Source of the DNA: Desulfobulbus sp.
Lineage (GTDB): Bacteria > Desulfobacterota > Desulfobulbia > Desulfobulbales > Desulfobulbaceae
Reading direction: 5' to 3'
DNA length: 64,000 bases
Assembly (NCBI RefSeq): GCF_030824455.1
Contig: NZ_JAVBXR010000117.1
Span: forward strand, 1 to 64,000
Positions 28,497-36,895 of the stretch are shown one piece after another. The translations under genes and the position numbers were made by a program. Under the pieces are notes generated by a model, which had not been told where the DNA came from, did not search any database, and was given only the letters and a program-made list of their open reading frames with translations. Positions within the stretch are counted from its first letter, which is position 1, and each line of letters begins with the position of its first letter.

Positions 28497-28558
28497 ATCG
28501 GGCAGCTCCAAGCGCTCTTGAAAAAGGAAGCGTTCGAACAAACGCCAAGGAGGCGCAG

Positions 28559-29482
28559 ATGGAAAGAACCATTCTTGTTGCAATCGACGGTTCGGTGTAC
28601 AGCTCCAACAGCCTTGATTATCTGGCGCATCTCTTTGGCGCGGATCGCGGTCTGTCCATCCATCTGTTGAGCGTTGTTGCGGGGGGAGGGGCGGACAAGG
28701 AGTGGATGTACGACGTTGATCCGCTGCGCACCCAGGCGCCGGGATCGGAAAAACGCGCCGCGCTGGCCCGCCGGCAGCTCAAGGAGGCTGAAGAACGGTT
28801 GATGCGCAACGGCTTTGCCAAGGAACGGATCGAGTCGCGGGTCAAGACCGCCTCAAGCGTCAGCACTGCCATCCGCGACGAGGCGGAACGCGGCAATTAC
28901 GACGCCGTTCTCATTGGCCGTCGCGGCCTGGGGGCGGTGGGCAATATGTTTTTTGGCAGCACCTCAAGCGATCTGATTGAAAAATGCCACCGGGCCCCGC
29001 TGTGGATCGTCGACGGCAACGTCAACGCCTCCCGCTTCCTGCTTGCGGTGCAGAGTCACCCCGCCTCGCTGACGGCGGCGGATCACCTCGCCTTTATGCT
29101 CAAGGGCCACCCGAGCGCCGAGATCTGCCTGTATCACTCCAATTCGGTCTTCGGCAGCCAGAAACCGTCGCCGGCCGAAGATTTTCACGCCCAATGGGGC
29201 AAGTCCTGGTGCGATCAGCACCTCGACCTGGACAACTTTCTCTTTTACGCCCACGCCCAATTGCTGGCCGACAGCGGCATCCCCCGCCATCGCATCACCC
29301 AGCTGCCGGCCCAGATGCACCTGGATGTGGGCGCTGATCTCCTCAAGCAGGCCAAACAGCACCACTGCGGCACGATCGTCATTGGCCGGCGCCGGCGCGA
29401 TCTGGCCAAGGGCCAACTCAAGGGCGTCTCCGACAAAACCCTCAAGCAGGCCCAGAACATCGCCGTCTGGTTGGCCGGGTAA
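28559..29482 (+). CDS. Tandem-domain universal stress protein
   Basis: A 307-residue protein with an AAGGAGG site before its ATG. The first Usp domain (1-155) begins TILVAIDGS and has the nucleotide-binding pattern GRRGLGAVGNMFFGSTS near residue 122, so it probably binds ATP. The second half (about 160-307) keeps the fold with CGTIVIGRRRRD but lacks the typical GxS/T end of the motif. Target and signal are unknown. Its stop is 19 bp from the convergent M16 protease stop. Confidence 0.85.
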   Translation: MERTILVAIDGSVYSSNSLDYLAHLFGADRGLSIHLLSVVAGGGADKEWMYDVDPLRTQAPGSEKRAALARRQLKEAEERLMRNGFAKERIESRVKTASSVSTAIRDEAERGNYDAVLIGRRGLGAVGNMFFGSTSSDLIEKCHRAPLWIVDGNVNASRFLLAVQSHPASLTAADHLAFMLKGHPSAEICLYHSNSVFGSQKPSPAEDFHAQWGKSWCDQHLDLDNFLFYAHAQLLADSGIPRHRITQLPAQMHLDVGADLLKQAKQHHCGTIVIGRRRRDLAKGQLKGVSDKTLKQAQNIAVWLAG

Positions 29483-29501
29483 ACGGCGACCACGCCCCGG
29501 T

Positions 29502-32387
29502 TTATTTTTCAGAGGGGCTGACAATCACCGTGGCCGCCTGGTCCGGCCGCAGATATTGCCGGGCCAAAGCGGTCAATTCCTCGGCCTTGATCGCGGCAAA
29601 GCCTTCGCTGATGGTCAGCGGCCACTGCAGTTGCTGCGGATGGCGGCCGGACAGATTCAGCACCGATTCCATCCAATAGCGGTTGTTGCGCTTAATGTCC
29701 TTGATCGAAGTCAGGGTCGGTTCCATGGCCCGGTGCAACTCGTCCTCGCTCACCCCTTGGTCGCCCAGACTGCCGGCCGCCTCCTTGACCACCTTGGCAA
29801 GGCTCAGGGCCTGTTCCGGGGCAACGATCAGACTGCTTTTCAACAATCCGAAGCCCTCGTTGCCGCGACTGGGCATGCTAAGCACCTGGGGCGAATAGGC
29901 GGCCCCCAACTCCTCGCGAATCTTGACCCGCAGACGATCGTCGAGAATGGCCGCCAGCAGGTTGAGCCGCCGGGTGCGGCCGATGTCCCAGAAATCGCTG
30001 GTTTTCCAGGCAACCGTCAGCATCGCCTTGTCAATCGAGCTGGCCACGGGCAAGCGACGTTCCTCGCCGGCGGGAAAAACAATCGGTTTTCCGGCCAGGA
30101 TCGGCTCCAGTTGCCGCTGCTCGGCGCCAAAATATTTGGCCGTCAGGCGTGCGGCCTCCTGGGGATCAATATCGCCCACCACATTGATCTCAAGCGGCGC
30201 CTGCGCAAAAACCGGGTTCAGCCAGTCGCGTATCTGGTCCAGCTCGATTGTCTCAACCTGCGCCCATTCGGCCAGCCCATATTCCGGGCTGGAACCGGCG
30301 AGAAACCGCTCGCCCCGCACCTGTTGCACGCCTTCCACCGAGCTGGTCAACTGCTCATACATCCGGCGCATATTCTCCCGACTGCGGCGAAAGGCCTCGG
30401 GGCGATAGGCCGGGTCGTGCAGGCGATGGTAGAGCAACTGCAGCAGCAGTTCAAATTCATTGCTCAGGCTGGAGCCGCTAAACGCAAAACTCTCCGGCCC
30501 CACCTTGAACTCCAGCCCCACGTTGGCGCCGGCCAGGGCCTCGGCCAACTGCTCCCGGCTCAGCTTGCCCACCCCGCTTTGACTGATCACGGCCTCGGCA
30601 AGCAAGGCCATCCCTTCGGCTGGTTCGGCCTGCTTGCCCCGGCCGAACTGCACCGACAGCTGCACCTGCTTGGCCTGGAAATCGGTGGGTTTGACGTTGA
30701 GACGCACCCCGCCTGGGAATTGATAGCTGGTCACGCCAATGTCGGCATGACGCGCCGGTTCTGGAACCTTGCTTACTGCCGGCGGCACGCTCAGGTACGG
30801 GAAGGGGGCGCGCTGTTCTTCCACCCAGGCCGGCACGGATTGGCCTTCGGTTTCAAGGCAGGCCTTCCGCACCTGCATCTCGGCTTGATCTTTGGCCTGA
30901 TCTCCGGCCAGTTCCGGGGCAACAACGCCCACCACTTCCACCAGCCGGCGCGGTTGACTCCACAGCTTGCGGAGCGTCGCGTTGATCTCGGCCAGCTCCA
31001 TTTTTTCAAGCGCCGGGCCATACAGGGCCATCTCCTGGGCGGGAGAAAGCAGCACTTGCTGATCGTTCAATCTGCGGACAATATCCTCAGCCAACTGCCG
31101 ACTGTCGCGGGTCGAGGCGGTTTGCGCCGCCTTTTCCAGCAGAGCCGCGACCTCCCGCTTGCCCCTGGCCAATTCGGTTTCAGTGAAGCCGTCTCGCAAA
31201 GCCTGGGCCAGGGTGACCTGCAGGAGCGCAAGCCCCTGCCGCCAGTTGGCGGCTTCGGTGCGGGCCGCCAGGGTGGCGTAGCCAAAACGCCGCAACAGGA
31301 CGCCGTTCTGCGCCTTGGGCTGAGCCAACGGACTGTTCGGCCGCTGTTCCAATTGTTCCAGCCGATTGCTCAACAGGGCCGCCGCAAGATACTGGCGGAG
31401 TTGCTCGATTTCCCAGTTCAGGGTGTCGGGGCCGGGCACGCTGTTGAACACCGTGGTCAGGGCCAGCCCGGTGTAGCCCAATTCGGGTTCGGGCAGGACC
31501 AGGACATCGGTCCCGGTTTCCCGCACCTTGCCCAAATCCGGACACTCGCCGCGTTGTTCCGCACCCTGCAGGCCGGCAAACGCGCTGTGCAGCATCTTTT
31601 CGGCCTCCTGCGGGTTGACGTCGCCGACCACCACCACAATCATATTTTCCGGCCGGTACCAGGCGTCGTAATAGGAGCGCAGCAGGCGGCTGTCCGCCGC
31701 TTTGATCACCTCCTCGGTCCCGATGGGGTCGCGTTCCGCCGCCAAGGTTCCAGCAAAATCAAACTGCATCTGTCGTTTGGACACCCGGGAGGCTGCGGAA
31801 TCGCGGCTGCGTTTTTCGGCCAGGATGATTCCCCGCTCCCGTTCCACCTCCTGTTCCAACAGCAAGGCGCCGCGCGCGTAATCGGCCAGCACCTTGAAGC
31901 CCTCTGCAACCGCCTTGGGATCGTTGGCGGGCAGGAGCAGATTATAGACGGTTTCGTCAAAACTGGTGTGGGCGTTGGTGTCGCCGCCAAAACCCATGCC
32001 CAGGCTCTGAAAATATTCGACCAAGGTTCCGGGGGGATAGTGGGTGGTGCCGTTGAACAGCATGTGCTCAAGGTAGTGGGCCACGCCGCGCTGGGATTCG
32101 GTTTCGTGAAGCGAACCGGATTGAACGTTGAGATACAGCGCCACCCGGTTCTTGGGCTCGGCGTTGGCCATCAGCACGTACCGCAGGCCATTGGCCAACT
32201 GCCCAAACGACAGGGCCGGATCCGGCTTGAGATCGCTTTGGTCGTGGGGCCAGCCCGAGGTGAGGCAGCCGAGCGGCGCGGCGATGGGGGCCTCGGCGCG
32301 CACCAGGGCAGGCGCCGGGGACAGAAGAAGGGACAGCAACAGACTGAAAATGATCCGGGACGATGCCCGGGAAAGGCTCTGCTTCAT
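29502..32387 (-). CDS. M16 (insulinase-like) zinc metalloprotease, periplasmic
   Basis: A 961-residue exported protease. Residues about 10-32 look like a signal peptide ending near VRAEA. The first M16 domain has the inverted zinc motif HYLEH at 104-108 and a downstream Glu in VERERGIILAE. Three more M16-type domains follow; the later ones keep the fold but not the zinc motif, as in PqqL-like and processing-peptidase-like enzymes. The substrate is unknown. It is divergent from the SDR gene, with only 76 bp between the starts. Confidence 0.9.
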   Translation of the reverse strand: MKQSLSRASSRIIFSLLLSLLLSPAPALVRAEAPIAAPLGCLTSGWPHDQSDLKPDPALSFGQLANGLRYVLMANAEPKNRVALYLNVQSGSLHETESQRGVAHYLEHMLFNGTTHYPPGTLVEYFQSLGMGFGGDTNAHTSFDETVYNLLLPANDPKAVAEGFKVLADYARGALLLEQEVERERGIILAEKRSRDSAASRVSKRQMQFDFAGTLAAERDPIGTEEVIKAADSRLLRSYYDAWYRPENMIVVVVGDVNPQEAEKMLHSAFAGLQGAEQRGECPDLGKVRETGTDVLVLPEPELGYTGLALTTVFNSVPGPDTLNWEIEQLRQYLAAALLSNRLEQLEQRPNSPLAQPKAQNGVLLRRFGYATLAARTEAANWRQGLALLQVTLAQALRDGFTETELARGKREVAALLEKAAQTASTRDSRQLAEDIVRRLNDQQVLLSPAQEMALYGPALEKMELAEINATLRKLWSQPRRLVEVVGVVAPELAGDQAKDQAEMQVRKACLETEGQSVPAWVEEQRAPFPYLSVPPAVSKVPEPARHADIGVTSYQFPGGVRLNVKPTDFQAKQVQLSVQFGRGKQAEPAEGMALLAEAVISQSGVGKLSREQLAEALAGANVGLEFKVGPESFAFSGSSLSNEFELLLQLLYHRLHDPAYRPEAFRRSRENMRRMYEQLTSSVEGVQQVRGERFLAGSSPEYGLAEWAQVETIELDQIRDWLNPVFAQAPLEINVVGDIDPQEAARLTAKYFGAEQRQLEPILAGKPIVFPAGEERRLPVASSIDKAMLTVAWKTSDFWDIGRTRRLNLLAAILDDRLRVKIREELGAAYSPQVLSMPSRGNEGFGLLKSSLIVAPEQALSLAKVVKEAAGSLGDQGVSEDELHRAMEPTLTSIKDIKRNNRYWMESVLNLSGRHPQQLQWPLTISEGFAAIKAEELTALARQYLRPDQAATVIVSPSEK

Positions 32388-32463
32388 TGTCGAACCCTAA
32401 GGATTGGTGTAAGGAGTTGGGAATAATTCACAAAGTATAGTGCGCGCACGGAGGGGAAACAAG

Positions 32464-33330
32464 ATGAATATTGCGGGAAAAAAGGCGCTGGTGCTCGGGG
32501 CCTCGCGCGGCATTGGCCTGGCCATTGCCAGAACGCTCGCCGATCAGGGCGTGCGGCTGGCCCTGCCCTGGTTTGATTGGCCGGAATCCGCTGCGGCGAT
32601 GGCGCAGGAATTTGGCGGGGAAACGGGCGACAACCTGATCATCCAGGTCGATCTGCGCAAGCCGGACGAAACGGCCGGGCTGATGGCGGCTATTGAAGCG
32701 CGCCTCGGCGGACTCGACATCCTGATCAACAACATCGAGCGCGGGGGCATGCCCATCCTGCACGGCGGCTACCACCGAGAGGTCAACCGCGAACAGTGGC
32801 AATTGGAAATGGAGACCACCCTGCACGCCAAGTGGATTGTCTTTGAACAAGCCCTGCCCCTGCTGCGCCGCAGTCCGGAAGCCGCAGTGGTCAATGTTTC
32901 ATCCATCGCAGGCCTCATCGGCCGATCCGGCCCGGCGGGACTGCTGTTCAACGACGGCTACGCCGCCGCCAACCGAGGCGTTTCCTCGCTGACCGAAACC
33001 TGGGCGCGGCTGGGAGCGCCAACCATCCGGGTCAATGAAATTATGTTGGGATTGATCGACCAGCGGCATGGGCCGGGCACGCGGGGATGGGGGCTGCTCG
33101 CCGAAGCGCAGCAACGGGAATTGCTCGACCACACCCTGCTGCGCCGGACAGGAACGCCGGAAGAGGTGGCGCGCGCCGTGCTTTTCCTGGTGCGGGACGC
33201 CGATTTTATGACCGGGACGGTCCTGAAAATGGACGGTGGATATGTGCTGGGCGGTGAACAGCCTGCGGACATGCCGGAAGGCATGCTGGAAGCAAACGAA
33301 ACGGGAGGCGAGCGGCGCTCAGTCCTCTAA
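32464..33330 (+). CDS. Short-chain dehydrogenase-like protein lacking the catalytic lysine
   Basis: A 288-residue Rossmann-fold SDR protein preceded by a GGAGG site. It has the cofactor motif LGASRGIG (11-18), NN at 89-90 in place of NNAG, and NVSSIAG with the active-site Ser at 146/147. Tyr166 is present, but the YxxxK lysine is Asn170 (YAAAN). The C-terminus has the common FMTGTVLKMDGGY ending plus a 30-residue tail. With Lys missing, ordinary dehydrogenase activity is doubtful; it may bind a cofactor without classic catalysis. The last 12 bases overlap the convergent gene at 33319. Confidence 0.85.
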   Translation: MNIAGKKALVLGASRGIGLAIARTLADQGVRLALPWFDWPESAAAMAQEFGGETGDNLIIQVDLRKPDETAGLMAAIEARLGGLDILINNIERGGMPILHGGYHREVNREQWQLEMETTLHAKWIVFEQALPLLRRSPEAAVVNVSSIAGLIGRSGPAGLLFNDGYAAANRGVSSLTETWARLGAPTIRVNEIMLGLIDQRHGPGTRGWGLLAEAQQRELLDHTLLRRTGTPEEVARAVLFLVRDADFMTGTVLKMDGGYVLGGEQPADMPEGMLEANETGGERRSVL

Positions 33331-33579
33331 CACCCACTCGGGAAGGTGACGCATGACGTACTCGGTGACCTTTTCCTTGGCGTCAGGGTCTTTCTCCTTG
33401 ATGCCGGCGTCGCGCATAACTTCCTCGAAGTCAAACCAGCAGAGCTCTTTTTCCTGACGGCTGTAGACCGTAAGGATGCGATGATCAGGATCATCGATGT
33501 CTTCCTCTTCCTGAATGGCGGCCACCACTCGAACCGCCTCTTCATAGGGCAAAAAACGGATCTGTTCCTCTTCGCTCAT
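33319..33579 (-). CDS. Conserved hypothetical small acidic protein
   Basis: An 86-residue, strongly acidic soluble protein (many EEE, EDIDD, DPD) with one Cys and no membrane segment or known motif that I recognise. The ATG at 33579 has GGAG at proper spacing; a GTG at 33600 is the alternative. Its 3' end overlaps the SDR gene by 12 bp on the opposite strand. It lies just beyond the rpmB terminator, so it probably has its own promoter within 33580-33628. Confidence 0.6.
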   Translation of the reverse strand: MSEEEQIRFLPYEEAVRVVAAIQEEEDIDDPDHRILTVYSRQEKELCWFDFEEVMRDAGIKEKDPDAKEKVTEYVMRHLPEWVLED

Positions 33580-33628
33580 CGGCAACTCCACGGTGCTCAC
33601 GGGCTTTAACGCGTCACTGCAACATCAT

Positions 33629-33664
33629 AAAAAAAGGGCGAGTGAACCAAGTCAACTCGCCCTT
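33629..33664 (-). terminator. Rho-independent terminator of rpmB
   Basis: A perfect 10-bp stem, AAGGGCGAGT (33634-33643) with ACTCGCCCTT (33655-33664), is followed on the minus strand by a run of seven T residues. It lies 20 bp after the rpmB stop. Confidence 0.9.
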
Positions 33665-33684
33665 ACATCACTAACAAGGCAGGT

Positions 33685-33876
33685 TCAGGCAGGCTTGACA
33701 ACAGCGCCCGAGCGGATGCAGCGGGTGCAGGCGTTGACGTGCACAGTGCCACCGGGGGTGGCCATGCGAACTCTCTGCAAATTGGGCAACCAGCGACGAC
33801 GGGTCTTGTTATGGGCGTGGCTGACGTTGTTCCCGGTAGCGGGGCCTTTGCCACAAATCTCACAATTACGAGCCAT
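33685..33876 (-). CDS. rpmB: 50S ribosomal protein L28, zinc-binding form
   Basis: L28 is a 50S protein near the E site. The 63-residue product has the Cys pairs CEIC (5-8) and CTRC near residue 50 of the zinc-binding form, and the conserved [11 protein letters not shown] segment. It has an AGGAG site, its own promoter at 33918-33945 and its own terminator, so it is a single-gene transcript. Confidence 0.95.
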   Translation of the reverse strand: MARNCEICGKGPATGNNVSHAHNKTRRRWLPNLQRVRMATPGGTVHVNACTRCIRSGAVVKPA

Positions 33877-33917
33877 AATGATATCTCCTAAAGAAATTCA
33901 ATTTTTAATAACCTCCC

Positions 33918-33945
33918 ATTTTACCCGCGCCCCATGAAAAATCAA
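33918..33945 (-). promoter_or_regulatory. Promoter of rpmB
   Basis: On the minus strand TTGATT (33940-33945), a 16-bp spacer and TAAAAT (33918-33923) lie about 40 bp before the rpmB start. Confidence 0.6.
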
Positions 33946-34130
33946 GTTCTTTTCGTCAAGGGACCACAGGACGCAGCGCTTATTCAACTGCACAACACCC
34001 TTTCCGCCCCAAGCAACCGTCCAAGTTTACAGAAAAACACCGACAGCGACAACATCCGGAAAAACCATCAACGCTCTCTGCGCCCAATCGCCAACCACAA
34101 TGCGCCCAAGAGCGCCGCCTGGAAATAATC

Positions 34131-34159
34131 TTCGTACAACGGTTGGTTTTTGTTATAAT
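34131..34159 (+). promoter_or_regulatory. Extended -10 promoter of the diadenylate cyclase gene
   Basis: TGTTATAAT (34151-34159) is a consensus TATAAT with an extended -10 TG. The -35 region TTCGTA (34131-34136, 17-bp spacing) is weak, as often seen with extended -10 promoters. It lies 97 bp before the start codon. Confidence 0.6.
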
Positions 34160-34255
34160 CATTCTTACAATCACTGCCGGACCGTCGCCAAGGCGACCGC
34201 GCGGCACAGACGGCGGCCGCGACCGCACGCGACAACCTTCACAAGGAAGCAATCC

Positions 34256-35689
34256 ATGGGGCATTCCGTTGCTCTGGCATACGAATTTTTTTCCTGGCGG
34301 GCAGTGCTCGACATCCTGCTGATCAGCGCCGGTCTCTTTTTCCTCTATCGAACCCTGCTGCGCCTGGGCACCTGGAAGATCATGGCCGGTATATTGTTGG
34401 CCCTGGTCATGTTCATTCTGGCCAATGCCCTGAACCTCAGAGGCATCGAGTGGATCTACCAGAACCTGAGCCATGTGGCCGTTCTTGGTTTGATCGTCAT
34501 CTTTCAGCCGGAGCTTCGCAAGGTTTTGGAAAAGGCGGTGTCGGTTCCGCCGCATCGCCCCCGCGATCATGACACCCAACTCCAATCGATGATCGCCGAG
34601 AGCCTGATCAAACTGGCTCAGGAGCGTTGCGGCGCCATTCTCGTGTTCCCCGGCAAGGAACCGATCACCGATAAAATATCCGGCGGCTATCAACTCAACG
34701 CCATGCCCAGCGTGCCGTTGATCCTCAGCATTTTCGACCCCAATTCCCCAGGTCACGACGGCGCGGTGATCATTGAGGGCAGCAAACTGACCCAATTCGG
34801 CGTCCGTCTGCCCATGTCCCAGTCAACACGGCTTTCCGAAGAATTCGGCACCCGCCACCACGCCGCCATGGGGCTGGTCGAACAGACCGACTCCCTGGCG
34901 CTGGTTGTCTCCGAGGAACGCGGCCGGGTTTCGATCTTCACCAACGCGGAGATGCGGCCGGCGCGCGACACCGAGGACATCACCAAAGCCATTGTCGAAC
35001 ACCAGCAGGAAATGGGCTTTTTCCGCCGCGACAATGCCCCTAAAATCCGCAAGCGCACTCTGGTGCAAATTGCCGCCAGCTTCATTATTGCCGTGGTCTT
35101 CTGGTCGACCCTGATCGTCTCGCAACGCGAGGTGGTGGAACGCGTTTTGCCGGTGAACATCGACTACACCTCGCCAGCGGAGGATTTAGTGCTGGTGGGC
35201 GACAAGGCCACGGAAATCAAACTCCACCTCACCGGGCCGAAATCCGACATCGACAATTTGGCGATCAATCCGCCGAGCGTTAAGATCGACCTGTCCAGGA
35301 TGGCTAAAGGCAGCCAAACCATTATCATCACCAGTGAAAACATGCGTCTCCCCAAGGGCGTCACCCTGCTCGACACCGCTCCGCAGCAGTTGAAGCTGAC
35401 CCTGGCTGCGGTGGTGGAAAAAACCGTGGCCATTACCCCGCAGATCATCGGCAAGCTGCCGGGCAATCTCAAAATCAAAAAAATCACCGTAACCCCGGAA
35501 ACCGTGCTGGTGACCACCCCGGTCAGCAGAGACGAACGGGCCTCGGACGAGGTCCTGACCACCCCGATCTACCTGGAATCCATTTCCACCGACAGCAAAC
35601 TCTTCTGCAAGGTGATCGCCCGCCCCTCAATCCAACCGGTGGCCAAACGCTGGCCGGACGTGGAAGTGTTCATCGAACTGAAGCAGTAA
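34256..35689 (+). CDS. cdaA: Diadenylate cyclase fused to YbbR domains (CdaA-CdaR fusion)
   Basis: The N-terminal part makes c-di-AMP from two ATP. From the ATG at 34256 (AAGGA site 6 nt upstream) the protein has 477 residues. It has about three membrane segments (16-92), a DAC domain with DGA at 168-170 and GTRHHAA at 198-204, a further membrane segment at 269-289, and then two YbbR-like repeats (about 300-385 and 388-475) predicted outside the inner membrane. In Firmicutes the cyclase CdaA and its YbbR regulator CdaR are separate neighbouring genes; here they are one chain. glmM, the usual third partner, is not adjacent. Confidence 0.92.
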   Translation: MGHSVALAYEFFSWRAVLDILLISAGLFFLYRTLLRLGTWKIMAGILLALVMFILANALNLRGIEWIYQNLSHVAVLGLIVIFQPELRKVLEKAVSVPPHRPRDHDTQLQSMIAESLIKLAQERCGAILVFPGKEPITDKISGGYQLNAMPSVPLILSIFDPNSPGHDGAVIIEGSKLTQFGVRLPMSQSTRLSEEFGTRHHAAMGLVEQTDSLALVVSEERGRVSIFTNAEMRPARDTEDITKAIVEHQQEMGFFRRDNAPKIRKRTLVQIAASFIIAVVFWSTLIVSQREVVERVLPVNIDYTSPAEDLVLVGDKATEIKLHLTGPKSDIDNLAINPPSVKIDLSRMAKGSQTIIITSENMRLPKGVTLLDTAPQQLKLTLAAVVEKTVAITPQIIGKLPGNLKIKKITVTPETVLVTTPVSRDERASDEVLTTPIYLESISTDSKLFCKVIARPSIQPVAKRWPDVEVFIELKQ

Positions 35690-36062
35690 ATCCCCATCCA
35701 GCGACGGCGTCACACGCCGTCGCCGGATACACCCATCTGTGCCCCCCGCCTCGAATCGATCCCGCCTCTCCAAACTTTCATTTTTGTCTATTTTAAAACA
35801 AAATAATAATAAAAATGTAACATTTTTTCCTTCTCGGAAAATCCAGCAACCGCGTTGCAACGAAAACGTACTGACATTGCACTAAAAATTTAAAATTTAA
35901 TACCGGTACAAAAAATGGCGCCGCAAGTGCTTAGTGAAAGGCACAAGCGCATGACCTGTTGTTCAAGGATTCCCCCTTGCCTCCGATGCCCGATGGACGC
36001 GCGAGCCGCCAGGGATAGGAAATTATGACAAAATTTGGATTCTTATTTTCAAAGGAGAGAAC
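35690..36062. other. Intergenic region upstream of the barrel protein gene
   Basis: No gene is evident in these 373 bases. The left part carries a strong hairpin. The AT-rich middle (about 35775-35825) and a perfect palindrome CGTTGCAACG (35853-35862) lie upstream of a possible promoter starting at CTGACA (35871-35876). The leader to the next gene is then about 150 nt, with a good AAAGGAGAG ribosome site at its end. Confidence 0.55.
35701..35723. terminator. Perfect 10-bp hairpin after the cyclase gene
   Basis: GCGACGGCGT (35701-35710) and ACGCCGTCGC (35714-35723) form a stem with a 3-nt loop, 11 bp past the stop codon. No T-tract follows, so it is either a transcript-end stabiliser or an atypical terminator. 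Confidence 0.5.
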
Positions 36063-36818
36063 ATGAAACGGATATTTTCCATGACCGCCTTGGTCGCCCT
36101 GACCGCCGTCGGCGCAGCAACCCAAGCAAACGCAGCCACCGCCGTCGCCGCACTCGACGTCAACAGCGCCTACGTCTGGCGCGGTCTGACCTTCAACGAC
36201 GGATTGGTCCTCCAACCGAGCATGGACGTCTCCGCCAACGGATTTGCCTTCAACGTCTGGGGCAATTACGACGTGGACGACTATAACGGCAATGTGGACG
36301 ACAACGAATTTTCAGAGATCGACCTCACCGCTTCCTACGCCTTTAAGCTGGGCGCAGTGGACACCAGCGTCGGCGTAATTCATTATATCTTCCCGACCAC
36401 AGACATGACTGCGGAAGGCGCAGACAGCAGCACCACAGAGCTGTTCCTCGGCCTGGGATACGACCTCGGTCACGGCTTCAACATCTCCACCAAGATTTAT
36501 TACGACTTCGATCAGGTGGACGATTTCTACATGACCGCAGGGCTCGGCTACAGCTACAGCATCAACGACAAGACCACCCTAGGATTGAGCGGATTGATCA
36601 GCTACGCCGGCGAAGATTTTGCCGAAGCATACGGCGGCGGGACCGACAGCGGTTTCTTCAACTACATGCTGACCGCATCGATAAAATACATGGTCACCGA
36701 CGCCTTTGGCGTAGGAGCGAACATCAATTACACCGACTCCATGGACGAGGACGCACTGCCGGACGAAACCGTCGACACCACCGTTTTTGGCGGACTTAAT
36801 CTGACCTACACGTTCTGA
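36063..36818 (+). CDS. Outer-membrane beta-barrel protein, TorF-like putative porin
   Basis: A 251-residue exported protein. Residues 1-24 form a signal peptide ending in QANA. The mature part has alternating hydrophobic/polar strands, many Tyr, Asp and Gly, and ends in YTF, the aromatic C-terminus typical of outer-membrane barrels. NSAYVWRGLTFNDG near residue 34 is the start seen in the TorF family of putative porins. The solute is unknown. It has a strong ribosome site, a long leader and its own terminator, and is very acidic in its loops. Confidence 0.75.
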   Translation: MKRIFSMTALVALTAVGAATQANAATAVAALDVNSAYVWRGLTFNDGLVLQPSMDVSANGFAFNVWGNYDVDDYNGNVDDNEFSEIDLTASYAFKLGAVDTSVGVIHYIFPTTDMTAEGADSSTTELFLGLGYDLGHGFNISTKIYYDFDQVDDFYMTAGLGYSYSINDKTTLGLSGLISYAGEDFAEAYGGGTDSGFFNYMLTASIKYMVTDAFGVGANINYTDSMDEDALPDETVDTTVFGGLNLTYTF

Positions 36819-36834
36819 TCCCCACCAACCTCTC

Positions 36835-36879
36835 CCCTTCTCCCCGTTCAAGGCGCATCGCCGCGGGGAGAAGGGTTTT
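36835..36879 (+). terminator. Rho-independent terminator of the barrel protein gene
   Basis: A perfect 12-bp stem (36835-36846 with 36864-36875; CCCTTCTCCCCG and its complement) is followed by TTTT, 17 bp after the stop codon. Confidence 0.85.
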
Positions 36880-36895
36880 CCCAACCTCCCTTCCC

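Larger units (their letters stand above)
33877..34255. other. Divergent promoter region between rpmB and the diadenylate cyclase gene
   Basis: These 379 bases hold the rpmB promoter on the minus strand and the cyclase promoter on the plus strand. No credible gene was found between them. Confidence 0.65.

Noticed and set aside
29325-32426. A 1033-codon open frame on the plus strand
   Set aside because: It is antisense to the M16 protease gene and continues out of frame from the Usp gene. Its composition is the reverse image of the real gene and shows no domain.
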